Positions 1 to 6,078 are shown, counted from the first letter of the stretch. The stretch: DNA of 6,847 nucleotides from Bacteroidota bacterium (GCA_022564455.1 JADFLK010000117.1:1-6847), one strand, 5' to 3'. Made by a program: numbers and translations. The notes: generated by a model from the letters alone, not told the origin.

Positions 1-12
1 CCTATATTTCCA

Positions 13-38
13 GTAGACGCCCCGCAGGGCGTCTCCAC
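13..38. repeat. GC-rich palindromic hairpin (intergenic repeat-like)
   Basis: Arms AGACGCCC (15-22) and GGGCGTCT (27-34) are perfectly complementary around a 4-nt CGCA loop. The flanks GT (13-14) and CCAC (35-38) look like remnants of a longer palindrome of the GTAGAGACG...CGTCTCTAC type, which I recall as a dispersed intergenic palindrome in several phyla (memory, not checked). No T-run follows the stem on either strand, so it is not a standard intrinsic terminator, although it could still end or stabilise an upstream transcript. It lies just before the aminotransferase gene. Confidence 0.6.
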
Positions 39-84
39 GGCTGCTCGCATCCGCCCACACGCCCATTCTCCCACACTCAGAAAC

Positions 85-1269
85 GTGAAGCCCTTAGCCT
101 CCCGCACCGACACGCTCCGCCAGAGCGACATCCGCGCCGTTACGTTTGCAGTAAACCGCGTGAACGGTATCAACCTCGGGCAGGGGATCTGCGATTTACC
201 TACACCCGATCCGATCAAGCAAGGCGCCATCGAGGCCATCGAAGGCGACCAATCGATCTACACGGCCTACAATGGCATCAAACGGCTGCGCGAACAGATT
301 TTGAAGAAGGCGCGGACGTTCAATCATATCCCGGCCACGAGCGACGCCGAGGTGATGGTCTCCGTGGGCTCGACGGGCGCGTTCGTGTCCGCGGTGCTCA
401 CCCTCTGCGAGCCCGGCGACGAGGTCATCCTCTTTGAGCCGTTCTACGGCTACCACATCGGCATCCTGAAGCTGTTGGGGATCAAGCCGGTGGCGGTGCC
501 GCTTTCCCGTAAAGAGTGGACGGTCGATTTTGAGGCGCTCGAAGCCGTCATCACCGAAAAGACGAAAGCGGTTCTCGTTTGTACGCCGGCCAATCCGAGC
601 GGCAAGATGTGGACGGAGGACGAGTTAGCCACGTTTCTCGGCATTCTCCTGAAGCACGACCTCTGGGCCGTCACCGACGAGATCTACGAATACATGACGT
701 ACGACGGACGACGGCACGTTTCGCTGGCGAGTTTGCCCGGTGCGTACGAGCGCACGATCACGCTCTCGGGTTTCTCGAAGACGTTTAACATGACGGGCTG
801 GCGGTTGGGCTACGCCGTTGGGCCGGAGGAAGTGATTGAGAAGATGGGCCTCGTGAACGACCTCGTCTACATCTGTGCTCCCGCGCCGCTGCAGTACGGT
901 GTGGCCGATGCACTGCCGATGGACGAGACCTACTACGATCAGATGCTCGCCGACTACGCCGTAAAGCGCGCGCTGATGTGCGAGACGCTGGAGGCCTGTG
1001 GCTTCGATGTGACCTGGCCGGAGGGCTCGTACTACGCCTTCGCCAACTTCGAGCGGCTATCGAAGGATCGCCCCGGTTTCTCCGACGACCGCGAGGCCAC
1101 GAACACGCTCATCGAAACCTCCGGTGTAGCCTGCGTCCCCGGCAACTCGTTCTTCGCCAATCCCGAGGACGGCCGATATTTCCTCCGCTTCTGCTACGCC
1201 AAGGAGATGGATGTGCTGGAGGATGCGTGCGGGAAGTTGCGAGGGGCATTTTCGCAGGGGAAATTATGA
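85..1269 (+). CDS. Class I/II PLP-dependent aminotransferase
   Basis: This 394-residue protein is a fold-type I aminotransferase, cytosolic, moving an amino group from an L-amino acid to a 2-oxo acid through pyridoxal phosphate. All the landmarks are visible: an N-terminal GINLGQG substrate-loop motif (about 28-34), NPSG with the cofactor-contacting Asn170, TDEIYEY with Asp198 (pairs with the pyridine nitrogen) and Tyr201, the Schiff-base Lys232 in SGFSKTFNMTGWRLGY, and Arg368 in RYFLRF for the substrate carboxylate. The length is normal for the family. The style resembles the kynurenine/methionine/aspartate aminotransferase-like subgroup, but substrate cannot be read from sequence, so no symbol is given. 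The GTG at 85 is the first usable start: the frame stays open to the window edge without an ATG, GTG or TTG, and the family's N-terminus is complete from here. No Shine-Dalgarno sequence is evident. The next gene starts 88 bp downstream with its own likely promoter. Confidence 0.93.
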   Translation: MKPLASRTDTLRQSDIRAVTFAVNRVNGINLGQGICDLPTPDPIKQGAIEAIEGDQSIYTAYNGIKRLREQILKKARTFNHIPATSDAEVMVSVGSTGAFVSAVLTLCEPGDEVILFEPFYGYHIGILKLLGIKPVAVPLSRKEWTVDFEALEAVITEKTKAVLVCTPANPSGKMWTEDELATFLGILLKHDLWAVTDEIYEYMTYDGRRHVSLASLPGAYERTITLSGFSKTFNMTGWRLGYAVGPEEVIEKMGLVNDLVYICAPAPLQYGVADALPMDETYYDQMLADYAVKRALMCETLEACGFDVTWPEGSYYAFANFERLSKDRPGFSDDREATNTLIETSGVACVPGNSFFANPEDGRYFLRFCYAKEMDVLEDACGKLRGAFSQGKL

Positions 1270-1289
1270 ATCGCCCCTACGTTGTTTGT

Positions 1290-1318
1290 TTGAGAATCTC
1301 CCACTTGTAGCCTACATT
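1290..1318 (+). promoter_or_regulatory. Putative sigma70-type promoter for the LVIVD protein gene
   Basis: TTGAGA (1290-1295), one mismatch from TTGACA, is followed after exactly 17 nt by TACATT (1313-1318), which matches the -10 consensus at four of six positions. Transcription would start near 1325, leaving a leader of about 33 nt that contains the GAGG ribosome-binding sequence. If the organism uses the Bacteroidota-type promoter instead, GATATTTG (1319-1326) is one base from TAnnTTTG, but its upstream TTTG is too far away. Confidence 0.4.
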
Positions 1319-1345
1319 GATATTTGTAGTAGTTGGTCACGCAGC

Positions 1346-1350
1346 AGAGG
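1346..1350 (+). promoter_or_regulatory. Ribosome binding site deciding the start at 1358
   Basis: AGAGG lies 7 nt before the ATG at 1358. It is the only convincing Shine-Dalgarno sequence before a start codon in the window. It favours 1358 over the upstream in-frame ATG at 1211, which would sit inside the aminotransferase gene. Confidence 0.6.
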
Positions 1351-1357
1351 TATTGCT

Positions 1358-3673
1358 ATGCGATATGTTGTCACAGCTCTCGTCTCGTTCCTGCTTGCAG
1401 GCTCTGGAGTCGCGCAGGAGTTTCAAGATCTTCGCGATCCCGAAACAGCAGAACCCATTCCTGTTGGATTCGCGGTGCCTCCGACGGATTACGAACGACC
1501 GGACAGGAGCGGCGGGTTTGAATTGATACCCATCCAGCACGTGGCCGAGGGTTCAACCAAACTGGTCCGGACCCACCCGAACGGCGTGCTCTTTCAAAAC
1601 GGAGCCTACCTGATCTCAGGTGAAATCCTCCACACGAATCCGGACACGGCGTTTGTAGAAGAATTCGACCGCGTCACGCTTCCGGCGCAGCCGGCTGACC
1701 TTGCTATTCGCGACAATCTGGCTTTCGTGGCACTGCGGAAAAATAGAGGCCTCCTCATTCTCGATATCACAAACCCGCTGGATCTGCAGGAAGTGGGCGC
1801 TCTCGAAGGGGAGGATCTACTGGCTATCGCGGTGGAGGGCGACTTCGCCTACGTTGGCCGGGGCGTGGATGGAATAGGGGTGTATGACATCAGCGATCCA
1901 TCCTCTCCGACGTTGGTGCATACGTCTGACACGCCGGGATCGGCGAACGGGATCGCCGTGGCGGGGACGACGATGTACGTGGCCGACGGCAACAACGCAA
2001 ACGGTCCCGACTTCCGGATTTATGACATCAGCACACCCGAGAGTCCGACGTTGCTTGGTGAGTTCGAGGCGGGCGGCTTCGTGACGTATGTATCAGTCGA
2101 TCAGTTTTCCACTTCCATTTTGTATTTGTCAGGAGATTTTGGCCTCAAGGTTCTTGATGTGTCAAATCCGGCCCTTCCGGTTGAAATTGGGAGCCTCTCG
2201 CTCGGAGAAGAGACAACGTATGAAGTGATTTCCGGGCCAAGTGACGACCAGGTCATTTTTGTCGTAGGGCTTACTGGGATCTACAAAGTTGCCGTCCCGG
2301 AACCTTCGATGCCTTTACTTGCTCAATCGTTTACTGATGTTGAACAAGGTCTTAGCCTTGCGTACCACCACGGTCACAATCTTGCGCTCTTGGCCGATCG
2401 TTTTGAGGGGTTAGGCATCCATCAAGCGCGGATTTTAGGCGGCAACGAGCTACCACAGATTGGCTTCTACGAAAACGCCGGATTTTCCAACAAGGTGTTC
2501 TTCGACGGGGATGAGCTGTACGTAACCGACCTCTCCGGCAGACTTCGGATTCTGGACGTTTCCGACGTGTTTGCAGGTGTTCAGGAGATCGCCCGCATTG
2601 CCGTGCCGCCCAATACACAGGAGGTCCACGTGGAGAGCGGTGTTGCCTACGTCACAAATAGTTTTCTGGGTGTTACACGGCTAACGATTCTGGATGTCGC
2701 CGATCCTACCAATCCTCAGATCATCGGAGAATGGGACAACGCGCATCCGGCCTTTGGCCTTGATGTGGTTGGCAGCACACTCTATCTCGCCAATGGTTTT
2801 TCGGGGTTGGTTGCCCTGGATGTCTCCAATCCTGCGAATGTGCAAGAGCTTGGTAGCTTCCCTATGGGCAGCAACACAGTAGACGTGGTGGTGGACTCAG
2901 CTCGCGCGGTGGCTTACGCCGTCAATTTTGGCACGGGGATGTATTCCATTGATGTCTCCGACCCGGCGAACATGCAAGAGTTGGACGCGGAGACGGATTG
3001 GGGGTTTTTGAATGCTATCACGTTTGAGCCAGACTTCTGTTGCCCATCGTACGGAATCGTATACGTTGCCGACGCATCGAACGGCATTAGGAGAGTCAAG
3101 GTCTGGGATCCAACAAACATTGAGCACCATTACTTCGAGCCTGTGGAGACGGAAGCAAAAGACGTGGCATCCGTTGTTGGCTTTTATGGGGATGTTTTTT
3201 TGTCGACTGGTTATGCCGCCGACGACTTCTTTGGTCTGACGTCTGAGAAAAGTTTTTTTGAGTCTGCCGATCGGGGTATCGGAATCACGGGTACGAATGG
3301 ACTGTTGCAGCAGGGCCGTCCAGCGCTTTTTGCTCTCGCGTCGGGTGAAACAGGTGTGTATTTGTTTGAGGGGCCACTTCTTGCGTCAGATGAGGCTCCT
3401 CCTGCTGCCGCCCCAATACGCCTTAGTTCTTCGCATCCAAACCCGGCAAGCGACGGATCCACACTACGCTATACCCTTTCAGCTGCGAAGTTGGTGAGGC
3501 TTGAAGCCTACGACCTCCTCGGCCGCCGCGTCGCCACGTTGGTTGATGGCCTCCAGACTGCAGGACCGCACGAGGTCACGTTTTACACTAACGATCTGCC
3601 CAGCGGCGTGTACATCCTGCGGCTGACGGCCAGAGACCAGGTTGCCACAACGAAAGTCTCGGTGATCCATTGA
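1358..3673 (+). CDS. Secreted LVIVD-repeat beta-propeller protein with T9SS sorting domain
   Basis: The 771-residue product begins with a signal peptide (basic MR, hydrophobic core about 4-14, probable cleavage after Ala19 in GVA|QEF). Eight clear LVIVD-type blades end in a [IVA]xDVSxP-like motif: ILDITNP 134, VYDISDP 175, IYDISTP 221, VLDVSNP 265, ILDVSDV 398, ILDVADP 444, ALDVSNP 486, SIDVSDP 530. They form two groups of four spaced 41-46 residues apart, with a degenerate stretch (272-397) and a weaker unit (VKVWDPTN, 580) around them. Such repeats are predicted to fold as beta-propellers. Residues about 687-771 form a T9SS type A sorting (FlgD-Ig-like) domain with HPNPAS, LRYTLS, AYDLLGRRVATLVDG, LPSGVYILRL and a lysine-containing C-terminal strand. 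It is therefore probably exported across the outer membrane and surface-bound or released. Ligand and role are unknown. The start is fixed by the signal peptide and ribosome-binding site; the frame is open back to 1211, giving a spurious 49-residue extension. It converges on ndk. Confidence 0.88.
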   Translation: MRYVVTALVSFLLAGSGVAQEFQDLRDPETAEPIPVGFAVPPTDYERPDRSGGFELIPIQHVAEGSTKLVRTHPNGVLFQNGAYLISGEILHTNPDTAFVEEFDRVTLPAQPADLAIRDNLAFVALRKNRGLLILDITNPLDLQEVGALEGEDLLAIAVEGDFAYVGRGVDGIGVYDISDPSSPTLVHTSDTPGSANGIAVAGTTMYVADGNNANGPDFRIYDISTPESPTLLGEFEAGGFVTYVSVDQFSTSILYLSGDFGLKVLDVSNPALPVEIGSLSLGEETTYEVISGPSDDQVIFVVGLTGIYKVAVPEPSMPLLAQSFTDVEQGLSLAYHHGHNLALLADRFEGLGIHQARILGGNELPQIGFYENAGFSNKVFFDGDELYVTDLSGRLRILDVSDVFAGVQEIARIAVPPNTQEVHVESGVAYVTNSFLGVTRLTILDVADPTNPQIIGEWDNAHPAFGLDVVGSTLYLANGFSGLVALDVSNPANVQELGSFPMGSNTVDVVVDSARAVAYAVNFGTGMYSIDVSDPANMQELDAETDWGFLNAITFEPDFCCPSYGIVYVADASNGIRRVKVWDPTNIEHHYFEPVETEAKDVASVVGFYGDVFLSTGYAADDFFGLTSEKSFFESADRGIGITGTNGLLQQGRPALFALASGETGVYLFEGPLLASDEAPPAAAPIRLSSSHPNPASDGSTLRYTLSAAKLVRLEAYDLLGRRVATLVDGLQTAGPHEVTFYTNDLPSGVYILRLTARDQVATTKVSVIH
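3416..3670 (+). other. T9SS type A C-terminal sorting domain (part of the LVIVD protein)
   Basis: Residues about 687-771 of the LVIVD-repeat protein. The order PNPAS, then YTLSAAKLVRLEAYDLLGR, then VATLVDG, then LPSGVYILRL is the usual Bacteroidota/Rhodothermota cargo signal recognised by the type IX secretion machinery. It implies that a T9SS (PorK/L/M/N, SprA, PorU) is encoded elsewhere in the genome; none of it lies in this window. Confidence 0.8.
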
Positions 3674-3712
3674 CCACACAATGTGGCGAAATGAATCTTT
3701 GCCTGCAAGAAA

Positions 3713-3781
3713 TATTGCGTAGAGCGTATTGCGCAAGGATAGCTGACCAGAGCAAATACGCAATACGAAACACGCACAAGT
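3713..3781. repeat. Inverted pair of heptamer repeat arrays (CGTATTG/CAATACG family)
   Basis: Left array: TATTGCG (3713-3719), TAGAGCG (3720-3726), TATTGCG (3727-3733). Right array, opposite orientation: AAATACG (3754-3760), CAATACG (3761-3767), AAACACG (3768-3774), CACAAGT (3775-3781). Both are in 7-nt register and are separated by about 20 nt of unrelated sequence. CGTATTGCG (3725-3733) and CGCAATACG (3759-3767) are perfectly complementary over 9 bp with a 25-nt loop. The element occupies most of the gap between the converging LVIVD gene and ndk. No T-tract follows, so a terminator role is possible but unproven. It reads as a degenerate short tandem repeat, not a gene. Confidence 0.7.
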
Positions 3782-3783
3782 CG

Positions 3784-4224
3784 TCAAGCATCAGTCACAT
3801 TCGCGCCATTGGCCACGATCTCGCTCTCGGAGAAGAAGTAGCGGCCTTCCTTGATACCGTTCTCCGGTGAATCCGAGCCATGCACGGCGTTTTCGCCCAT
3901 CGACGTGGCGAATTGCTTGCGGATGGTGCCCTCGGTGGCGTCAGCCGGGTTCGTAGCGCCGATGATCTCGCGCCACTTCGCCACGGCGCTCTCTCGCTCC
4001 AAAACAAGCGGAATGCACGGGGCACTCGACATGAACTCCGTTAGCTCGCCAAAGAATGGGCGCTCCGCATGAACGGCGTAGAAGCCTTCGGCCTCCGTTG
4101 TCGTGAGCTTGACGAGCTTCATCGCTCGAATAGAAAAGCCCTCAGAAATGATGCGGTCAATGATTTTACCTGCGTGGCCGCCTGCTACGGCGTCGGGTTT
4201 GATGATGGCCAGGGTGCGCTCCAT
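3784..4224 (-). CDS. ndk: Nucleoside diphosphate kinase
   Basis: The 146-residue product is a cytosolic kinase that moves the gamma-phosphate of ATP to other (deoxy)nucleoside diphosphates through a phosphohistidine. The family pattern is complete: TLAIIKPDAV at the N-terminus (catalytic-site Lys9), the FYAVHAERPFF segment (48-58), WREIIGATNPADA with Arg85 and Thr91, IRKQFA with Arg102, and the active-site NAVHGSDSPE with Asn112 and the phosphorylated His115. The length is slightly above the usual 140 or so because of a short C-terminal tail. The ATG at 4222-4224 puts the conserved beta-strand at residue 4, so the start is secure, although no Shine-Dalgarno sequence precedes it (GACGGCATTCC). 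It stands alone: convergent with the LVIVD gene downstream and divergent from the CarboxypepD_reg-like gene upstream, so it should have its own promoter in the 4225-4428 gap. I could not identify that promoter with confidence. Confidence 0.96.
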   Translation of the reverse strand: MERTLAIIKPDAVAGGHAGKIIDRIISEGFSIRAMKLVKLTTTEAEGFYAVHAERPFFGELTEFMSSAPCIPLVLERESAVAKWREIIGATNPADATEGTIRKQFATSMGENAVHGSDSPENGIKEGRYFFSESEIVANGANVTDA

Positions 4225-4317
4225 GGAATGCCGTCGGATGAATGCAAAATGTCGAACGAGTACTCCTCAAACAACCCATGTTTGGCCCCAGTCAACCACG
4301 AAGTCAGAGCGAATACG

Positions 4318-4349
4318 TTGAAATCCTTGGGCACTTCGAAGTACCCTTG
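4318..4349 (+). promoter_or_regulatory. Possible promoter for the CarboxypepD_reg-like gene
   Basis: TTGAAA (4318-4323) and TACCCT (4342-4347) are 18 nt apart. The downstream element read as TACCCTTG (4342-4349) is also one base from the Bacteroidota -7 box TAnnTTTG, with a TTG 21 nt upstream. The 10-bp perfect palindrome ACTTCGAAGT (4333-4342) lies in the spacer and touches the -10 box, where a repressor could bind. This is suggestive only. The rest of the 204-bp divergent gap shows nothing firm. Confidence 0.25.
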
Positions 4350-4428
4350 TGACTCAGACTACCCGCCTCGCGGCGACGTTGAACGAAAGTCGCCCTACAC
4401 CCAGCCTTCACCCGTCCTAATGATCCAT

Positions 4429-5619
4429 ATGCGCAGACTCTTCGTCGCTCTTCTTTTTGTTTCCCCCTTTTTTGTCAGTGCGCAGGCGCAAGATCGCGTG
4501 GTTGCCTCGCTCTCGGGAATCGTAACCGACGATGACGGCCGGCCAATCCCAGGGGTCAACGTATTTCTCGCGGGATCGCAACGAGGAACTGCAACAGATG
4601 CCAACGGCCACTATCGCCTAAACAACGTTCCGCTTGGCGTCCACCGGCTGGTCGCGTCGATCATTGGGTTTGAGACGAAAGCCGAGAACCTGAATCTCCG
4701 CCGAGCAGGCGAAAACAAAACGGTTGACTTCAGGATGGAGGAAGCTGTTCTGGAGCTGGGCCAGGTGACGATTGAATCCACCGAGGATGTTGAATGGCAG
4801 CGTCGGTACGAGCGGTTCAAGCGGCGGTTTATCGGAGAGAGCCCGAACGCAGCCGAAACGGAGATCCTTAATCCGTTCGTGCTCAACTTTTCCGACCGTC
4901 GGGGCGAGCTAAGGGCCGAGGCTTCTGAACCCCTTGTCATCGAGAACTACGCGCTGGGGTATCGCATCCGCTACGATCTAACCGATTTTGAGGCGCGGTC
5001 GAACTACAACTTTTTTCATGGCGAGCCATTCTTCGAGGAGATGGTGCCTGAGGACCGGGCTCAGGCCGCGCTTTGGCAGGCGAACCGTGCCCGGGCATAC
5101 GCCGGTTCGTTTCGTCATGCGCTTCGCTCCCTTCTGGCCAACAATGTCGAGGAGCAGGGTTTTCATCTGTATCTGTTGCCCAATCAGGGTCCGGGTCGGG
5201 GAAGCATTTTTGGGCAGTCTGGAGGATCGCTGGGTGGTGGCAATCGCTTCCCGACTACCCCGGAAGAAATCCTGAAGCCCAAACGCGACGGCGAAGAGTT
5301 CGATCTTGAGTTCCACGGCATCCTCCAAGTGATCTACGTCGGAGAGTCGGAAGACCCTTCCTATCTGGAGAGCGAATGGGTTAGCGAGCGCCGTGCCTTG
5401 CGTGATGTTCAGACCTCCGAATGGCGCTTCCCGATCCCCGAAGTGTCCGCGCGGTTGGACCGGTTCGGCGAGGAGGTCGATCCAAGGTCAATCACCGTCT
5501 CAGGCTACATGACGTTTGATCGGTTGGCCGACGAACTACCGATAGAATATGGCTTGGCCGAAAGTGGGATTCCGGGTGCTGCGGAGGCGATTCGGGCGTG
5601 GTCGGAAGAGGGCCCCTGA
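4429..5619 (+). CDS. Exported CarboxypepD_reg-like domain protein, function unknown
   Basis: From the ATG at 4429 the product is 396 residues. It opens with a clear signal peptide (MRR, then a hydrophobic stretch 4-16, cleavage likely after Ala18 or Ala20 in SAQAQD), so it should reach the periplasm or envelope. Residues about 28-105 form a carboxypeptidase-regulatory-like beta-sandwich: SGIVTDDDGRPIPGVNV, then GTATDANGHYRLNNVPLG, then the IIGF strand. This domain usually heads TonB-dependent receptors, but here no plug or beta-barrel follows. The remainder (about 120-396) has FKRRFIGESPNA, ILNP, LVIENYALGYRIRYDL and RAYAGSFRHALRSLL (222-236), a layout I recognise from Bacteroidota proteins annotated only as carboxypeptidase-like regulatory domain proteins. 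A glycine-rich loop spans 253-271. No catalytic motif is visible. An in-frame ATG at 4420 would add three residues; 4429 gives the better signal peptide. The frame is open back to 4069 across ndk, which is spurious. No Shine-Dalgarno sequence. The stop abuts the stop of the opposing lipoprotein gene. Confidence 0.82.
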   Translation: MRRLFVALLFVSPFFVSAQAQDRVVASLSGIVTDDDGRPIPGVNVFLAGSQRGTATDANGHYRLNNVPLGVHRLVASIIGFETKAENLNLRRAGENKTVDFRMEEAVLELGQVTIESTEDVEWQRRYERFKRRFIGESPNAAETEILNPFVLNFSDRRGELRAEASEPLVIENYALGYRIRYDLTDFEARSNYNFFHGEPFFEEMVPEDRAQAALWQANRARAYAGSFRHALRSLLANNVEEQGFHLYLLPNQGPGRGSIFGQSGGSLGGGNRFPTTPEEILKPKRDGEEFDLEFHGILQVIYVGESEDPSYLESEWVSERRALRDVQTSEWRFPIPEVSARLDRFGEEVDPRSITVSGYMTFDRLADELPIEYGLAESGIPGAAEAIRAWSEEGP

Positions 5620-6078
5620 TCATTGACACGCAGCATCCAACTGCTCCCTTGCGTCCTCGGGCGAGAGGTTCCTGGCCACGATAGTGAGCGAGATGCTGCG
5701 CCCACCCTCCGCGAGGCGCGCTTCGGTGCCGTCAAACAAACGGAACATGGAGGGGCCGATACGTGCCGGGCCTTCAAATACATCGCCGGCGGCCGGAGCG
5801 TAGTCGTCACCTGTCGTTTCAACCAGAGTCATGCCTTCCCGGAGTGTTTGCGCAACGAACGTGGAGCATCCAGGGTGCGTGAGGAAAACCGAGTGCGCCG
5901 CGATGCTGGCTTCGCCTGCGGAAAACAGGCTGATGCCGCAACCGGAGAAGAGTATGGAAAAGAGGAGAGGAAGAAAGGAGGAGGTTGATTTCGGATTTCG
6001 GATTTCGGATTTCGGTTGTCCGTTGTGGGAGCGCCCAACTTTCCGTCTGCCGTCTGCCATCTTCTGTCCGCGGTCCAT
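5620..6078 (-). CDS. Putative small lipoprotein, hypothetical, with repeat-derived N-terminus
   Basis: I do not recognise the family. The 152-codon frame has two parts. Residues 1-31 are the translation of a heptamer repeat tract and contain the only canonical starts (ATG at 6078 and, at residue 7, 6060). From residue 32 it looks like a real exported protein: a hydrophobic run SFLPLLFSILFSGCG (34-48) ending at Cys47, which could be a lipid-modified cysteine, although Phe at -3 is not the usual Leu/Val/Ile of a lipobox. A globular part of about 100 residues follows, with Cys at HPGC and near the end (DAACQ), GDVFEGPARIG, and strand-like SISLTIVARN. The first ATG directly follows the lipA stop (TAGATG), so translation could be coupled to lipA. 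The stop TGA shares the palindrome TGATCA with the opposing gene. That the downstream part is a gene is likely; the true start is uncertain. Confidence 0.6.
   Translation of the reverse strand: MDRGQKMADGRRKVGRSHNGQPKSEIRNPKSTSSFLPLLFSILFSGCGISLFSAGEASIAAHSVFLTHPGCSTFVAQTLREGMTLVETTGDDYAPAAGDVFEGPARIGPSMFRLFDGTEARLAEGGRSISLTIVARNLSPEDAREQLDAACQ
5987..6077. repeat. 91-nt mosaic of heptamer repeats (13 units in register)
   Basis: Four perfect GATTTCG units (5987-6014) are followed by GTTGTCC and GTTGTGG (6015-6028), two unrelated units (6029-6042), then CCGTCTG twice (6043-6056) and the decayed CCATCTT, CTGTCCG and CGGTCCA (6057-6077). The whole tract stays in a 7-nt register. Because 7 is not divisible by 3, every frame through such a tract repeats every 7 residues. 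The minus-strand reading gives fragments such as SEIRNPKS, which I remember as a recurrent artefact peptide in translated databases. The tract lies immediately downstream of the lipA stop. Confidence 0.85.

Noticed and set aside
1211..1357. N-terminal 49-codon extension of the LVIVD protein
   Set aside because: It overlaps the aminotransferase gene in another frame, precedes the ribosome-binding sequence at 1346-1350, and would bury the signal peptide that starts at 1358.
3674..3686. Hairpin CCACA-CAA-TGTGG just after the LVIVD gene stop
   Set aside because: The stem is only 5 bp and no T-tract follows, so I do not call it a terminator.
4225..4259. Possible decayed heptamer array upstream of ndk (GAATGC twice, 14 nt apart)
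   Set aside because: Only two partial matches; too degenerate to separate from chance without other copies from the genome.
4372..4394. Inverted repeat GGCGAC...GTCGCC in the leader of the CarboxypepD_reg-like gene
   Set aside because: Six pairs with an 11-nt loop are expected by chance in GC-rich sequence, and no riboswitch architecture surrounds it.
4069..4428. N-terminal extension of the CarboxypepD_reg-like protein across ndk
   Set aside because: It is antisense to the conserved ndk reading frame, and the signal peptide begins at 4429. The stretch is open only by chance in GC-rich DNA.
5971..5986. Strong Shine-Dalgarno-like AAGGAGGAGG on the plus strand
   Set aside because: It is the complement of serine and phenylalanine codons in the lipoprotein signal segment. 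The frame it would serve runs through the heptamer tract and antisense to lipA.
5623..5988. Plus-strand 121-codon open frame
   Set aside because: It is antisense to the lipoprotein frame and lacks any recognisable motif. The minus strand has a signal-peptide-like segment and a better composition.
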